Part shown: positions 35,334 to 45,328 of the stretch, in pieces
Layout of the letters: every line of letters begins with the position of its first letter
How positions within the stretch are numbered: position 1 is the first letter of the stretch
From: Zhongshania aliphaticivorans
GTDB lineage: Bacteria > Pseudomonadota > Gammaproteobacteria > Pseudomonadales > Spongiibacteraceae
Length of the DNA stretch: 64,000 bases
Reading direction: 5' to 3'
Assembly: GCF_902705855.1 (NCBI RefSeq)
Contig: NZ_CACSIJ010000011.1
Span: 101,094-165,093, forward strand
Made by a program: the position numbers and the translations under genes
The notes under the pieces: model-generated
Told to the model about the DNA's origin: nothing
Seen by the model: the letters and a program-made list of their open reading frames with translations, nothing else
Database searches by the model: none

Positions 35334-37769
35334 TCAAAAGCGGTAGGTGACTTCAGCGCCGTAGCTGCGCGGTGGGCCAGCTAGGTAATTGTCGTGACCA
35401 AAGCCTGCTTGCAGGTTAATTGCGTAACTATCGTATTCTTCGTCCATCAGGTTTTTCACCCAAAGTGATATCGAATAGCTGTCATCGCTAGCGTGCCAGC
35501 TGGTTCGAGCGTTGAATAGCCAATAGGCATCTTGACGAATTTTGCCGTAGCCGTATTGATCATTGTAGGCGCTATACCATTGGTCATCCTGAAAGTTACC
35601 GTTAAGATTAGTCGTTAGGTAACCTGCTTCGGTTACCCAAATATCGTAATCCAGCGAGATGCTGTAATTAAACTTGGGGGCAGAGATAAGCTCGTTGCCG
35701 CTTAAGTCAACGCGGTTGTCAGCGTCAGCAATGGTTTCGGTATTTGCTAAGGTGAGTTCAGAAAACTCGGTTTGTAAATAACCAAAGCCGATTTGCAGGG
35801 TGAGCTTTTCGGTCAGGCGCGCCCACAGTTCAGCTTCTGCACCGGCAATTTTGGAGCTACCTGCGTTTTCTAGGAAATTAGAGAAACCAACCACGTTGAT
35901 AAATTGCTGATCGGTGTAGTCATAGGAAAATAACGCGGCGTTTAAGCGCATGCTGTTTTCAAGTAAGTCTGCTTTAAAACCTACTTCAAAGGCGTCGATA
36001 TACTCTGGTGATGCGTAGGCGGTTTCTATTGGGCGGGCTAAATAATATGCGCCGCCGTTGAAACTACCGCTGCGATAGCCGTGACTGGCGCTAACGTAGA
36101 CCATCACGTCGTCATTGATTCGGTAGTCCAGTCCAAGTTTACCTGTCCACTCTGCTTCGTTGGCTTCCAGCTTGGGGGCTGAATCAAGGGTATAGGCACC
36201 GTGGGTGTAACCAAGGCTTAACAGATTTAGTAGTAGCGTTGGGTCGCCCAGAATGTCGATCAGTTGAGATCCAGATAGCGGCAACGAGATATACGCATCA
36301 TCAACGCCAGTATTGTTGCCGGGAACGTAAGTGCCTCTTGGGCTGCCGTCGTAACCAACGCGGGATATATTGAAATAGCTTTGTTTATTGCCGTCTTTGG
36401 TATAGCGCAGCCCTAAATCCATACCAAAACGGTCGGTAAAATCAAAGCGCATTTGCGAGTAAGCGGCTAGGCTGGTTTTTTTAGTCTCCATGCGCTGGTC
36501 AAGCATGCCGTAGTCGAGTAAGAAGGGATATTGCTGGGCGGTATCGGGTTTCGCGACGCCGACACGGACATCTGGGGGGGTGCCGAAGATGTCGTAAATA
36601 TTGTTCATGTATTGATCTTCATAGCCGTAGTAAACACCGGCAATGATATTAAACATGCCGTCGAATTCTGACGAGAAACGTAGGTCTTGGCTGTAGCCTA
36701 TGGTATCAGACGACCAGGTGATGGTTAGCAGGTCGTTTGGCGAGCCATCGGTGTCGGCTTTTTGATAATAGTCTGCGTCGTAGTAAGACGTTACCGAGGT
36801 GATAGAGAAGCCGTCGCCAGCGAAGGTGACGGTTAAGCCAGCGATATCGGTATTGGTAATGAGTGCGCCAACTTCGTTGGCCTCGGTTTCATGGAAGTCT
36901 AAATTACGGCTTTGGCTGGAGTATCCGTTGTAGTCAGAATTGGGTGCACCGAGTAGGCTGGTACGGCCTTCGTTTCGGGCTGGGGTACTTAGGGCATCGT
37001 TACCTGATACGGTGTATTTAAAAACGGCATCCCAGGTGTCGTTCGGCGCAAAATGGAAGGCCAGACGGCCGCCCTGAAAGTCCGTTTGTGCGCCGTTTTC
37101 GCTGCGGCCAACGATGTCGGCATAGCCTTCGTCGCGCTTAAAACTCAATGCGCCGCGCGCAGCTAAAATACCTGGTATTAGCTCTGTTTCAGCACCGGCT
37201 TCTGCGCTGGTTGCGTTGTAGCTGCCAGCGCCAAGTTTAATGTAATTACTCGGTTCATCACCAAATTGGGGTGTGCGAGTAATGATGTTGATCGCGCCGC
37301 CGGTGGTGTTTTTTCCGTACAGCGTACCCTGCGGGCCGCGCAGCACTTCTAAGCGCTCAATATCAAAAAAGTTGGCGCCGTGACTGTATACCGGAGCTAG
37401 ATAGGTTTCGTCGACATAGACGCCTATGGGGCTGGCTTGGTTCGAACTGTAGTCAGACATGCTGACGCCGCGAATAGCAAAGATCGGTTGAATGTCACCG
37501 TAGGGGCCGCTGACCTGCATATTGGGTACTTGAGCAGAAATATCGCTGGCGTTTTCGAATCCGTATTTGTCGAGTTGTGTACCTGTTAAGCCGGTAACTG
37601 CCACTGGAATATCTTGGGTGCTCTGGCTGCGTTTTTGGGCAGTAACTAAAACCTCCTCCAGCATGGGTGCAGCAAAAGCACTGTTAAAGGAGCTGGCAAT
37701 GGCGAGGTAAATACCTGTACTCAATAAGTGTCGGCGACTCTTGTGTGTAGCTGAGCGACGTTGCTGCAT
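35334..37769 (-). CDS. TonB-dependent outer-membrane receptor
   Basis: This 811-residue receptor has an Arg-rich signal peptide ending NSAFA and a TonB box LEEVLVTAQKR. The plug has SDISAQVPNMQVSG, FAIRGVSM, YVDETYLAP, RLEVLRGPQGTLYGKNTTGGAINIITRTP. The barrel ends in VTYRF. The plug style is that of the large family of receptors linked to sterol, terpene or complex-organic uptake in marine proteobacteria, but the ligand is not determined. It lies between a FadL channel gene and an AraC regulator. A repeated operator-like site lies 88-124 bases upstream of its start. Confidence 0.93.
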   Translation of the reverse strand: MQQRRSATHKSRRHLLSTGIYLAIASSFNSAFAAPMLEEVLVTAQKRSQSTQDIPVAVTGLTGTQLDKYGFENASDISAQVPNMQVSGPYGDIQPIFAIRGVSMSDYSSNQASPIGVYVDETYLAPVYSHGANFFDIERLEVLRGPQGTLYGKNTTGGAINIITRTPQFGDEPSNYIKLGAGSYNATSAEAGAETELIPGILAARGALSFKRDEGYADIVGRSENGAQTDFQGGRLAFHFAPNDTWDAVFKYTVSGNDALSTPARNEGRTSLLGAPNSDYNGYSSQSRNLDFHETEANEVGALITNTDIAGLTVTFAGDGFSITSVTSYYDADYYQKADTDGSPNDLLTITWSSDTIGYSQDLRFSSEFDGMFNIIAGVYYGYEDQYMNNIYDIFGTPPDVRVGVAKPDTAQQYPFLLDYGMLDQRMETKKTSLAAYSQMRFDFTDRFGMDLGLRYTKDGNKQSYFNISRVGYDGSPRGTYVPGNNTGVDDAYISLPLSGSQLIDILGDPTLLLNLLSLGYTHGAYTLDSAPKLEANEAEWTGKLGLDYRINDDVMVYVSASHGYRSGSFNGGAYYLARPIETAYASPEYIDAFEVGFKADLLENSMRLNAALFSYDYTDQQFINVVGFSNFLENAGSSKIAGAEAELWARLTEKLTLQIGFGYLQTEFSELTLANTETIADADNRVDLSGNELISAPKFNYSISLDYDIWVTEAGYLTTNLNGNFQDDQWYSAYNDQYGYGKIRQDAYWLFNARTSWHASDDSYSISLWVKNLMDEEYDSYAINLQAGFGHDNYLAGPPRSYGAEVTYRF

Positions 37770-37856
37770 GTGTAGTTCCTTTCAAGCTATGACGGATTGG
37801 GTCTTGTTATTTAGAAATTCACGAGCGTGGAGAATGCCGAAAGGCGGGTTTTTGGA

Positions 37857-37893
37857 ATTGTCATTTGGCGACTAATTATTGTCATTTGATGAC
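37857..37893 (-). promoter_or_regulatory. Tandem 16-bp repeat, 21-bp spacing, upstream of the TonB receptor
   Basis: ATTGTCATTTGGCGAC (37857-37872) and ATTGTCATTTGATGAC (37878-37893) match at 14 of 16 positions and repeat with a 21-bp period, two helical turns. This is the typical geometry of paired AraC-family half-sites. The second copy also contains the palindrome TGTCAT-TTG-ATGACA. It lies in the gap between the AraC-type gene and the receptor, both on the minus strand. Confidence 0.6.
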
Positions 37894-37964
37894 ATATGGC
37901 TTGGTTATTATTCACGCGTCGTAGATTTGTGATCCAGTACTGGGCTGATATTTACAAGCCTAGC

Positions 37965-38990
37965 CTAACTTTTTTGTTTTGCTATGCTTAGTAGCGATTT
38001 ACGGTAGGTATTTGGCGTCACTCCAAACCAGCGTTTTGCGGCGCGGTTAAAAGAGCTTTGTTCTTGGTAGCCCAGCAAGCCTGCAATTTGGGCCATTGGC
38101 ATACCTTGTTCGGCGAGGAAATTCTGCGCATCTTGACGACGGATTTCGTCTACGATCTTTTCAAATATATGGCCCTCGTCTTTGAGGCGCCGCTGCAGGG
38201 TGCGTTGGTGCATGAACAGTTCGTTGGCTACGGTTTTAATGGTGCAGCACTGGGTGGGTAGTAGCCGGCTAATAATGAATTTGGTTTGTTCTATAAACGT
38301 TAATGGCGAGCCACCGCTTTTTTTAATGACATAGTTGGCAATCACGTCGCGTTGAAATGAGTCGGCTGTGCGAATAGGAAAATCAAATTGCTCCGGGGTG
38401 AGTACCAGCGCATTGCATTCTTGATTGAAGAGTACGGGGCAAGCAAAGTGGCGTCGGTAAACTTTGATGTCTAAGGTTCTGCTGTGACGGAATAATACGG
38501 CTTCGGGCTTTTTGCGGTTTTCGGTTAGCATGGCGTGCACGTTTGCCATAAGGCCAATCGACATTTCAGTAGTTTGGTGACGATAGGGGTAATCGGCTAC
38601 GTTGATGTCGAGCATAATGCGCGGGAATTTGGGCGCGGAAGTGTCATCGAGTGCCAAGGTAATAGCTGGGCTGTGATGGGATATATAGCGCGCAATAAAG
38701 AAGAGGGCGTCGCCAACGGTACTCGATGTGCGGGCCATAATTGCGATTGGCCCAAGGGTTTCCATATTTTGTTTTTTAGATAAACGCAGGCCGAAGTCGG
38801 GGCACTGCAAGGTGTCCGCTGTGGTTTCTAGTAACTGCATTAGGCTGTGGAAAAAAATTAAATAGTCGAGATCGTCCAGCCGGTCTGGGTCGATATTGAA
38901 GCGTCGTAACAGCGGCTTAGGGTTTTCGCCTAGCGCCTGAACGAGTTCGATGTAGCCACTAAGAGCAGAGGCGCGGACTAGGGGGCGCAT
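37965..38990 (-). CDS. AraC-family transcriptional regulator
   Basis: This 341-residue regulator has an N-terminal OruR/PA2447-type ligand domain (SGYIELVQALGENPKPLLRRFNIDPDRL). The C-terminal AraC HTH contains CCTIKTVANELFMHQRTLQRRLKDEGHIF and MAQIAGLLGYQEQSSFNRAAKRWFGVTPNTYRKS. The ATG at 38990 was preferred over a TTG at 39029, as GGA lies 9 bases upstream and the family N-terminus starts near there. It is immediately upstream of the receptor gene and probably activates it through the repeat at 37857-37893. Confidence 0.9.
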   Translation of the reverse strand: MRPLVRASALSGYIELVQALGENPKPLLRRFNIDPDRLDDLDYLIFFHSLMQLLETTADTLQCPDFGLRLSKKQNMETLGPIAIMARTSSTVGDALFFIARYISHHSPAITLALDDTSAPKFPRIMLDINVADYPYRHQTTEMSIGLMANVHAMLTENRKKPEAVLFRHSRTLDIKVYRRHFACPVLFNQECNALVLTPEQFDFPIRTADSFQRDVIANYVIKKSGGSPLTFIEQTKFIISRLLPTQCCTIKTVANELFMHQRTLQRRLKDEGHIFEKIVDEIRRQDAQNFLAEQGMPMAQIAGLLGYQEQSSFNRAAKRWFGVTPNTYRKSLLSIAKQKS

Positions 38991-39119
38991 AGGTTTACAT
39001 CCATCAAAAAGCCAGTATGCTGTCGTCAAATGCTAATTTTTAGCATAGCGGTATCGTGGTTTAATCGCCAGTGCTTGTTTGTGGTAACGAGTAACTACAT
39101 AAAAATAAGAGAATTTTGT

Positions 39120-40208
39120 ATGGCAAATTGGTTTCGTGTGATCGCTATTGTTGCGTTGATTGTGTTTGTTGGAGTATTGGCGCTATATGCTCGTTCACCT
39201 ATTCAAGCTGTGGTCTTTGAACCTTCTGGTAGTGAGGCCAATGCCGCGTTTGCAAGGAATGAAAAATTAGCGGCGGTAACGACTTATTTGCAGCATGTAG
39301 GTAGTGGCCCAGAAGATATTGTGAAAGGCCCAGACGGTAATTTTTATACCGGCTACCAAGATGGCCGCATTGTGCGATTTACCGTTCGCGACGGGCAGGT
39401 GCTTGAGGGTAGTTTTCGCGAGTTTGTGAACACCGGTGGTCGGCCTTTGGGTATGCAATTTGACGTTGCTGGAAATTTAATTGTTGCAGATGCATTCAAG
39501 GGTTTGCTGTCGGTGTCGCCAGCAGGTGAAATAAATACCTTGCTTGATTACGCAGATGATCCGTCGCTGCGTTTTATTGACGATGTGGATGTAGCAGCGG
39601 ATGGCACTATTTGGTTTAGCGATGCCTCCAGCCGTTTTGGTTTGCATGACTATATTTACGATTTAATCGAGGCGTCGGCAACGGGGCGCTTGTTGAGCTA
39701 TATGCCATCTAATGGGCAGACCAAAGTGCATCTTAGTGGGCTTTATTTTGCCAATGGCGTGACTCTTGGCCCAGATGATACTTGGGTGCTGGTCAATGAA
39801 ACTGGTGCGTCGCGGGTAAGCCGTTTGTGGCTCAAGGGGCCCAAAGCGGGTGTTCAAGATGTTTTTATAGATGGCTTGTCTGGTATGCCGGACAATATTA
39901 GCTTTAACGGGACAGATACATTTTGGTTGGCAATACCTGCGCTGCGAAGCAAAGAAATTGATGCCTTGGCGGCGCACCCATTTTTACGGAAGCTGCTTGG
40001 TGGTCTGCCGGCAGATTTACTGGTGCCGGCTAGCAAGCTTGGTTTTGCGCTGGGCTTGGGTTTAGATGGAACGGTTAAATTTAATTTGCAGTCCGAGAGT
40101 GGCGTTTACCACACAATAACTAGCGTAAATGAGTATGACGGCCATTTATGGCTGGGAAGTTTGGCGATGTCGTCAATAGCGGTTTTGCCTCTGCCGACGA
40201 GTCATTGA
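39120..40208 (+). CDS. SMP-30/strictosidine synthase-like beta-propeller protein
   Basis: This 362-residue protein has one N-terminal membrane anchor (residues 4-24). The six-bladed beta-propeller reads GPEDIVKGPDGNFYTGYQDGRIVRF, GRPLGMQFDVAGNLIVADAFKGLLSVS and FANGVTLGPDDTWVLVNETGASRVSRLWLKG, matching the strictosidine-synthase/APMAP/gluconolactonase superfamily. These enzymes are mostly lactonases or esterases. The active form would face the periplasm. The start at 39120 follows AGAGA by 7 bases and gives a clean signal-anchor. It is divergent from the AraC regulator, so it may belong to the same regulon. Confidence 0.88.
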   Translation: MANWFRVIAIVALIVFVGVLALYARSPIQAVVFEPSGSEANAAFARNEKLAAVTTYLQHVGSGPEDIVKGPDGNFYTGYQDGRIVRFTVRDGQVLEGSFREFVNTGGRPLGMQFDVAGNLIVADAFKGLLSVSPAGEINTLLDYADDPSLRFIDDVDVAADGTIWFSDASSRFGLHDYIYDLIEASATGRLLSYMPSNGQTKVHLSGLYFANGVTLGPDDTWVLVNETGASRVSRLWLKGPKAGVQDVFIDGLSGMPDNISFNGTDTFWLAIPALRSKEIDALAAHPFLRKLLGGLPADLLVPASKLGFALGLGLDGTVKFNLQSESGVYHTITSVNEYDGHLWLGSLAMSSIAVLPLPTSH

Positions 40209-40212
40209 TAGA

Positions 40213-40243
40213 GATGGGTGTCAGCGTTGTGCTGACACCCATC
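40213..40243. terminator. Bidirectional hairpin between SMP-30-like and fghA genes
   Basis: GATGGGTGTCAGC (40213-40225) pairs perfectly with GCTGACACCCATC (40231-40243) across GTTGT. It separates two convergent genes only 38 bases apart. Confidence 0.7.
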
Positions 40244-40246
40244 GCC

Positions 40247-41086
40247 CTATTTCTGTAAATGCGTAGCGTGAAAACGCAGGTGTTCTTCAATAAAACTGGC
40301 GATAAAGTAATAGCTGTGATCATAGCCGTCGTGACTATGTAGCTCCAGGGGATAGCCGCTGGTATTAGCTGCACTCGTTAGAGTCTCGGGTTTCAATTGT
40401 TCCTCCAAAAATTGGTCGGCATTGCCTTGTTCAATTCTGGCGGGCACAAATTGGCGGGCGCCGCGAATTAATTCACTGGCGTCGTATTGCAGCCACTGGG
40501 TTTTGTCGTCCCCCAAATACTGCGTGAAGGCCTTTTGTCCCCAAGGGCAATTTACCGGATTGCTGATGGGACTGAAGGCCGACACCGATTGGTAGCGTAG
40601 CGGATTTTTCAGGGCGATGGTCAGAGCGCCGTGACCGCCCATTGAATGGCCGGAAATTGCACGGAGTCCGGATACTGGAAAGCTCGCTTCTATAAGCTCA
40701 GGTAGCTCCTTCACAATATAATCATACATTTGGTAATGACGATTCCACGGTGCTTGGGTGGCGTTCACATAAAAACCAGCACCTTTGCCGAGGTCGTAGG
40801 CCTCATCGTCGGCAACGTCATCACCGCGTGGGCTGGTGTCGGGTGCGATAATGGCGATACCCAGTTCTGCAGCGACGCGCTGTGCACCGCTTTTCTGCAT
40901 AAAATTTTCGTCGGTGCAGGTAAGGCCTGACAGCCAGTAAAGTGCGGGCACGGTTTCGCCTGCAGATGCCTGCGGCGGCAAATAGATGGCAAAACGCATC
41001 TCGCAGTTCAGCACTGCCGAGCGGTGGGTGTATTGCTTATTCCAGCCGTCAAAGCTCTTGTTGCTGCTAATATTTTCAATACTCAT
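40247..41086 (-). CDS. fghA: S-formylglutathione hydrolase
   Basis: FghA hydrolyses S-formylglutathione to formate and glutathione, the second step of glutathione-dependent formaldehyde detoxification. The 279-residue esterase has ALYWLSGLTCTDENFMQKSGAQRVAAELGIAIIAPDTSPRG, the nucleophile Ser in SGHSMGGHGALT, the acidic residue in EQGNADQFLEEQLKPE, and the His in LHSHDGYDHSYYFI. It follows the class III alcohol dehydrogenase gene by 49 bases, its standard operon partner. Confidence 0.97.
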   Translation of the reverse strand: MSIENISSNKSFDGWNKQYTHRSAVLNCEMRFAIYLPPQASAGETVPALYWLSGLTCTDENFMQKSGAQRVAAELGIAIIAPDTSPRGDDVADDEAYDLGKGAGFYVNATQAPWNRHYQMYDYIVKELPELIEASFPVSGLRAISGHSMGGHGALTIALKNPLRYQSVSAFSPISNPVNCPWGQKAFTQYLGDDKTQWLQYDASELIRGARQFVPARIEQGNADQFLEEQLKPETLTSAANTSGYPLELHSHDGYDHSYYFIASFIEEHLRFHATHLQK

Positions 41087-41094
41087 AAGCGCCT

Positions 41095-41116
41095 ACATTG
41101 CCCCGCAGGGCAATGT
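41095..41116 (-). other. Intercistronic hairpin between adhC and fghA
   Basis: ACATTGCCC (41095-41103) and GGGCAATGT (41108-41116) form a perfect 9-bp stem with a CGCA loop. It has no T-tract, so it looks like an mRNA-stabilising or processing element rather than a terminator. Confidence 0.5.
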
Positions 41117-41135
41117 CCTCGTGTTGATCAGTGGT

Positions 41136-42378
<1,243 letters not shown>

Positions 42379-42390
42379 GGTGGTGTAATA

Positions 42391-43296
42391 GTGAGCGATT
42401 GGCGAGGGGTAAGTGAATTTGTGGCGGTGGTCGAGGCTGAGAGCTTTACCGGCGCGGCAAAGCGCTTGGGTTTGTCAGTAGCGCAGGTGAGTCGTCAAGT
42501 TAGTGAGCTGGAAGACCGCCTTGGTGCGAAGTTGTTTTATAGGACAACACGCAAAGTGACGGTGACTGAGGTGGCCGCGGTGTATTACCAGCACTGTCGA
42601 AGTGTACTTGACGGCTTGGCAGATGCCGAGCGTGCTATTTCTGACCTACAGAGTTCACCACGGGGAAAAATTAAATTAACCGCGCCAATTACCTACGGCG
42701 AAGAAAGCGTGATGCCGTTGGTAAATGATTTCGTGAAGTTATACCCGCAGCTCGAAATTGACTGTCAGCTAAGTAATCACACGGTAGATATATTGGCAGA
42801 ATCCTATGACCTAGCCATACGGGTTGGCAGCTTAAAGGATTCCAGCATGATAGCCAAAAAGCTGTCTTCGCGGCGGCGCTATGTGTGTGCATCATCAGAG
42901 TATTTGAATCGCTACGGCATGCCGCATACCTTGGCAGAATTAGATCGCCATAATTGTTTGACCGGCGCGTCGGAGTATTGGCGATTTCACGAAAAGAGCA
43001 AATTGCGCACGGTGCGTGTCACTGGGAATATTCATTGTAATAGTGGTTACGCCTTGGTGGATGCGGCGGTGAAAGGCTTGGGCATCATTCAACTGCCGGA
43101 TTATTACGTGATGTCTTATCTTGAGAGCGGGGATTTAATTACCTTGCTCGATAGTTACCAAGAACCGGAGGAAGGGATATGGGCGCTGTATCCGCAAAAT
43201 CGGCATTTGTCGCCAAAGCTGAAATTGCTGCTTAAATACCTTGCTGACAATCTGCCCGATAGCCTGCGGAATGCGGGTGCTGTCGTAAGTTCTTAG
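42391..43296 (+). CDS. LysR-family transcriptional regulator
   Basis: This 301-residue LysR-type regulator has an N-terminal winged HTH (FVAVVEAESFTGAAKRLGLSVAQVSRQVSELEDRLGAKLFYRTTRKVTVTE). A periplasmic-binding-like effector domain follows, of the CrgA/DsdC-like type (GKIKLTAPITYGEESVMPLVNDFVKLYPQLEIDCQLSNHTVDILAESYDLAIRVG). It starts with GTG and is divergent from the adhC-fghA operon, the expected arrangement for a formaldehyde-responsive regulator. Confidence 0.92.
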   Translation: MSDWRGVSEFVAVVEAESFTGAAKRLGLSVAQVSRQVSELEDRLGAKLFYRTTRKVTVTEVAAVYYQHCRSVLDGLADAERAISDLQSSPRGKIKLTAPITYGEESVMPLVNDFVKLYPQLEIDCQLSNHTVDILAESYDLAIRVGSLKDSSMIAKKLSSRRRYVCASSEYLNRYGMPHTLAELDRHNCLTGASEYWRFHEKSKLRTVRVTGNIHCNSGYALVDAAVKGLGIIQLPDYYVMSYLESGDLITLLDSYQEPEEGIWALYPQNRHLSPKLKLLLKYLADNLPDSLRNAGAVVSS

Positions 43297-43371
43297 GCCG
43301 CTTCTGGCTTTTTGTTTTGCTGAGTGAATTGGTAATACTTAGCAGCTAAGAGATCCTATTACTTACGCAAG

Positions 43372-43413
43372 TGTGACAAATTGTCACAATTCTTTTTGAA
43401 TTCCTCCAAAATT
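43372..43413 (+). promoter_or_regulatory. Palindrome and phased AATT tracts before the small exported protein
   Basis: TGTGACAA (43372-43379) and TTGTCACA (43381-43388) form a perfect dyad around a central A. AATT then recurs at 43388, 43399 and 43410, an 11-bp phase that can bend DNA. A second TTGTCA lies at 43412. The whole looks like a regulator-controlled promoter about 120-160 bases upstream of the small gene. TTGTCA resembles Pho-box heptamers, but the register is not right for one. Confidence 0.45.
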
Positions 43414-43533
43414 GTCATATTTCATTAATACGAATGTAACAATTTAACACGATAATTAATCCGTTAAGGCCCTCGTGCAGTGTGTGAAGGTTGCCGCATT
43501 TAAGATTAGCTGCCTAAGGGCGACGGAGTAGAT

Positions 43534-43737
43534 ATGAGTGTAAATAGTTTTGTACGTGTACTGATGCTGGCAGCAGTTGCTGTTGTTGCGCCAATGAGCG
43601 CCATGGCTGATGAGCCCGCCCAGCTGATTGAAGAAGTAACGGTTGTCGGTGCTGTTCGCAGCGGCGCTGTTGAGGTTGCGGATATTGATTTGGCTGCGGA
43701 CGACGCGCTGCAAGACATGCCAGTTGCTTACGAGTAA
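43534..43737 (+). CDS. 67-residue exported acidic protein with a TonB-box-like motif
   Basis: This small protein is probably real: GGAG lies 5 bases before the ATG. Residues 1-25 are a classical signal peptide (LMLAAVAVVAPMSAMA), and a hairpin follows the gene. The mature part (about 42 residues, 11 acidic, one Arg) begins DEPAQLIEEVTVVGAVRSG. Residues 33-40 (EEVTVVGA) match the TonB-box region at the start of TonB receptors, such as LEEVVVVGR in the receptor at 5614. No plug or barrel follows. It could be a truncated receptor relic, a soluble competitor for TonB, or unrelated. The function is unknown. Confidence 0.6.
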   Translation: MSVNSFVRVLMLAAVAVVAPMSAMADEPAQLIEEVTVVGAVRSGAVEVADIDLAADDALQDMPVAYE

Positions 43738-43798
43738 GCCTGTCTTAGTTATACTGTTTTTGTGTAGTCGTTTTATCTCCACTATTGGTCTTTATTTT

Positions 43799-43829
43799 CA
43801 GGAGTCGTTGAGTTGATCAGCGACTCCTG
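43799..43829 (+). terminator. Hairpin after the small exported protein gene
   Basis: CAGGAGTCG (43799-43807) pairs with CGACTCCTG (43821-43829) across 13 bases. The T-tract afterwards is weak. It overlaps the 3' end of the convergent transglutaminase-like gene. Confidence 0.5.
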
Positions 43830-45328
43830 ATTTGTATTGCCGATGTTATTTTTATTTTTTGCAGTTGTTCATTAATCCGCAAAATATCAGCTTGGTCGCC
43901 ATTGCTTAGGCCAAGGGCGATGTGGCCGGCACTAAATTCCCCTAATCCGCTGTCGTAACTTTCCCAGCGCTCTCCCGTCCAAGCTTGAACCCAAGCGTGG
44001 GGTACAAACACATATTTTCGCCCCAGAAATCGCTCGTTAGTATAGGCGAGACCAAATACAACTCGCGTTGGAATTTGCGCCGCGCGGGCCAGCGTGGCAA
44101 GTAATAGTGCGTGTTCGGTGCAATCGCCTTGCTTACTGTTGTAGGCCTCAAGGGCGGTGGCATAGCCAGAGTAACTCGGTTCCTCACTCATATGTCTAGC
44201 GACGTAGCGGGTAAGACGTTGCATTTGGCCGCTCGCGCTGCTGCTGTTGGGTAATATATCTGCGACCACGTTTTTAAATATGGGGGTTTGTGCTGGCAGC
44301 CAATAGTTGCCCTCTAGGGTGTCGCGCAGTGTTGAGTTGTCGGGTGGCGTTTCGGTGCCACAGTCTTTGCACACAATAATTTCAGCTCCGTCTAGTGTTC
44401 TATTACTGCGCTGCTCATAGGTATTGGGTAAATCTAGCTGGAAGTCGCCACTTAGCTGGTAACGAATTTTTCCGTGTAACGCGGTATCGGAGATTTTATA
44501 AGGCGATTGAATGAGCTGCCGGTAAACGTGGGTATTCGGCACAAAGCTGGCGGTTGCGCAGGCCTTGTCACAGCTAGTGATAAGAAGTTCTTCACCATTG
44601 GAGTGGCTGCGCTCTTCTAGTACGTGGAATTGGGTGTCGGTGAATATATCGGTGTGCTTACTATTGGAATTGAGGCCGGTGGTTTTCTGTATACGCCATG
44701 CGTAATCGGGGTGTTCGCTACTGGTGTAGGGGCTGATTCGCAGCTGCGTTTTGTCAAACTGCCGGGTGCTGAAATTCCAGCTGTAATATTCAAATTCCTG
44801 TCGGGTGTCAGCTAGTTTTATTAGCGTGAGCCTAAGGCCTTCGGCTAATAAAAATGGCTGGGGGATGGGGTAGCGTTCGATGGTTGAAGAATTGTCGCGT
44901 TTTAAAATCAGCGTTTTACCTTTTATGGTGGCGCTCATTTTGTGATTGGCGGTGTCTGAGCTCACTGTTTTGAAAAGCGCTATCGGTTTGCCCGCCAAAG
45001 ATTCGTGATAGTTGAGAGTCGTCGCTATTTCACGGTCGGGAACGCCGGGTTGACTGAGGGTGAGGGTTAAGGTTTCGGTGGTTTTAAGCAGTTTTGTTTC
45101 CTGTTCCCTCGTAATGTGGCGATACCCCATTTTGTGATCGCCAAGGCTTACGGTTTGCCACTTTTCGCTGCTAAAGCGTTGATTTTCAGCTGTCGTGTTT
45201 ACACGATTGTTTGTGCAGGCACTTAGCGTAGCGACAATAAGGGTCAGCGCAATAAGCAGATATTTTTGCGAGGCTAAGCTTAATGTCCCGCGTCTAAAAG
45301 AATTACTTAGGCAGTACGAGCGTCTCAT
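43817..45328 (-). CDS. Transglutaminase-like domain lipoprotein
   Basis: This 503-residue protein has a lipoprotein signal ending LSAC (Cys38). A long beta-rich region of about 300 residues follows. The C-terminal transglutaminase-like domain has its Cys in YNSKQGDCTEHALLLATLARAAQIPTRVVFGLAY, and the His and Asp in FVPHAWVQAWTGERWESYDSGLGEF, so the catalytic triad is intact. The start at 45328 overlaps the hydrolase stop as ATGA, supporting coupled translation. The substrate is unknown; such domains act as proteases or amidases. Confidence 0.87.
   Translation of the reverse strand: MRRSYCLSNSFRRGTLSLASQKYLLIALTLIVATLSACTNNRVNTTAENQRFSSEKWQTVSLGDHKMGYRHITREQETKLLKTTETLTLTLSQPGVPDREIATTLNYHESLAGKPIALFKTVSSDTANHKMSATIKGKTLILKRDNSSTIERYPIPQPFLLAEGLRLTLIKLADTRQEFEYYSWNFSTRQFDKTQLRISPYTSSEHPDYAWRIQKTTGLNSNSKHTDIFTDTQFHVLEERSHSNGEELLITSCDKACATASFVPNTHVYRQLIQSPYKISDTALHGKIRYQLSGDFQLDLPNTYEQRSNRTLDGAEIIVCKDCGTETPPDNSTLRDTLEGNYWLPAQTPIFKNVVADILPNSSSASGQMQRLTRYVARHMSEEPSYSGYATALEAYNSKQGDCTEHALLLATLARAAQIPTRVVFGLAYTNERFLGRKYVFVPHAWVQAWTGERWESYDSGLGEFSAGHIALGLSNGDQADILRINEQLQKIKITSAIQIRSR

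Noticed and set aside
43381..43420. Pho box before the small exported gene
   Set aside because: Two TTGTCA heptamers occur but 31 bp apart, out of the 11-bp register, and the intervening units do not match.
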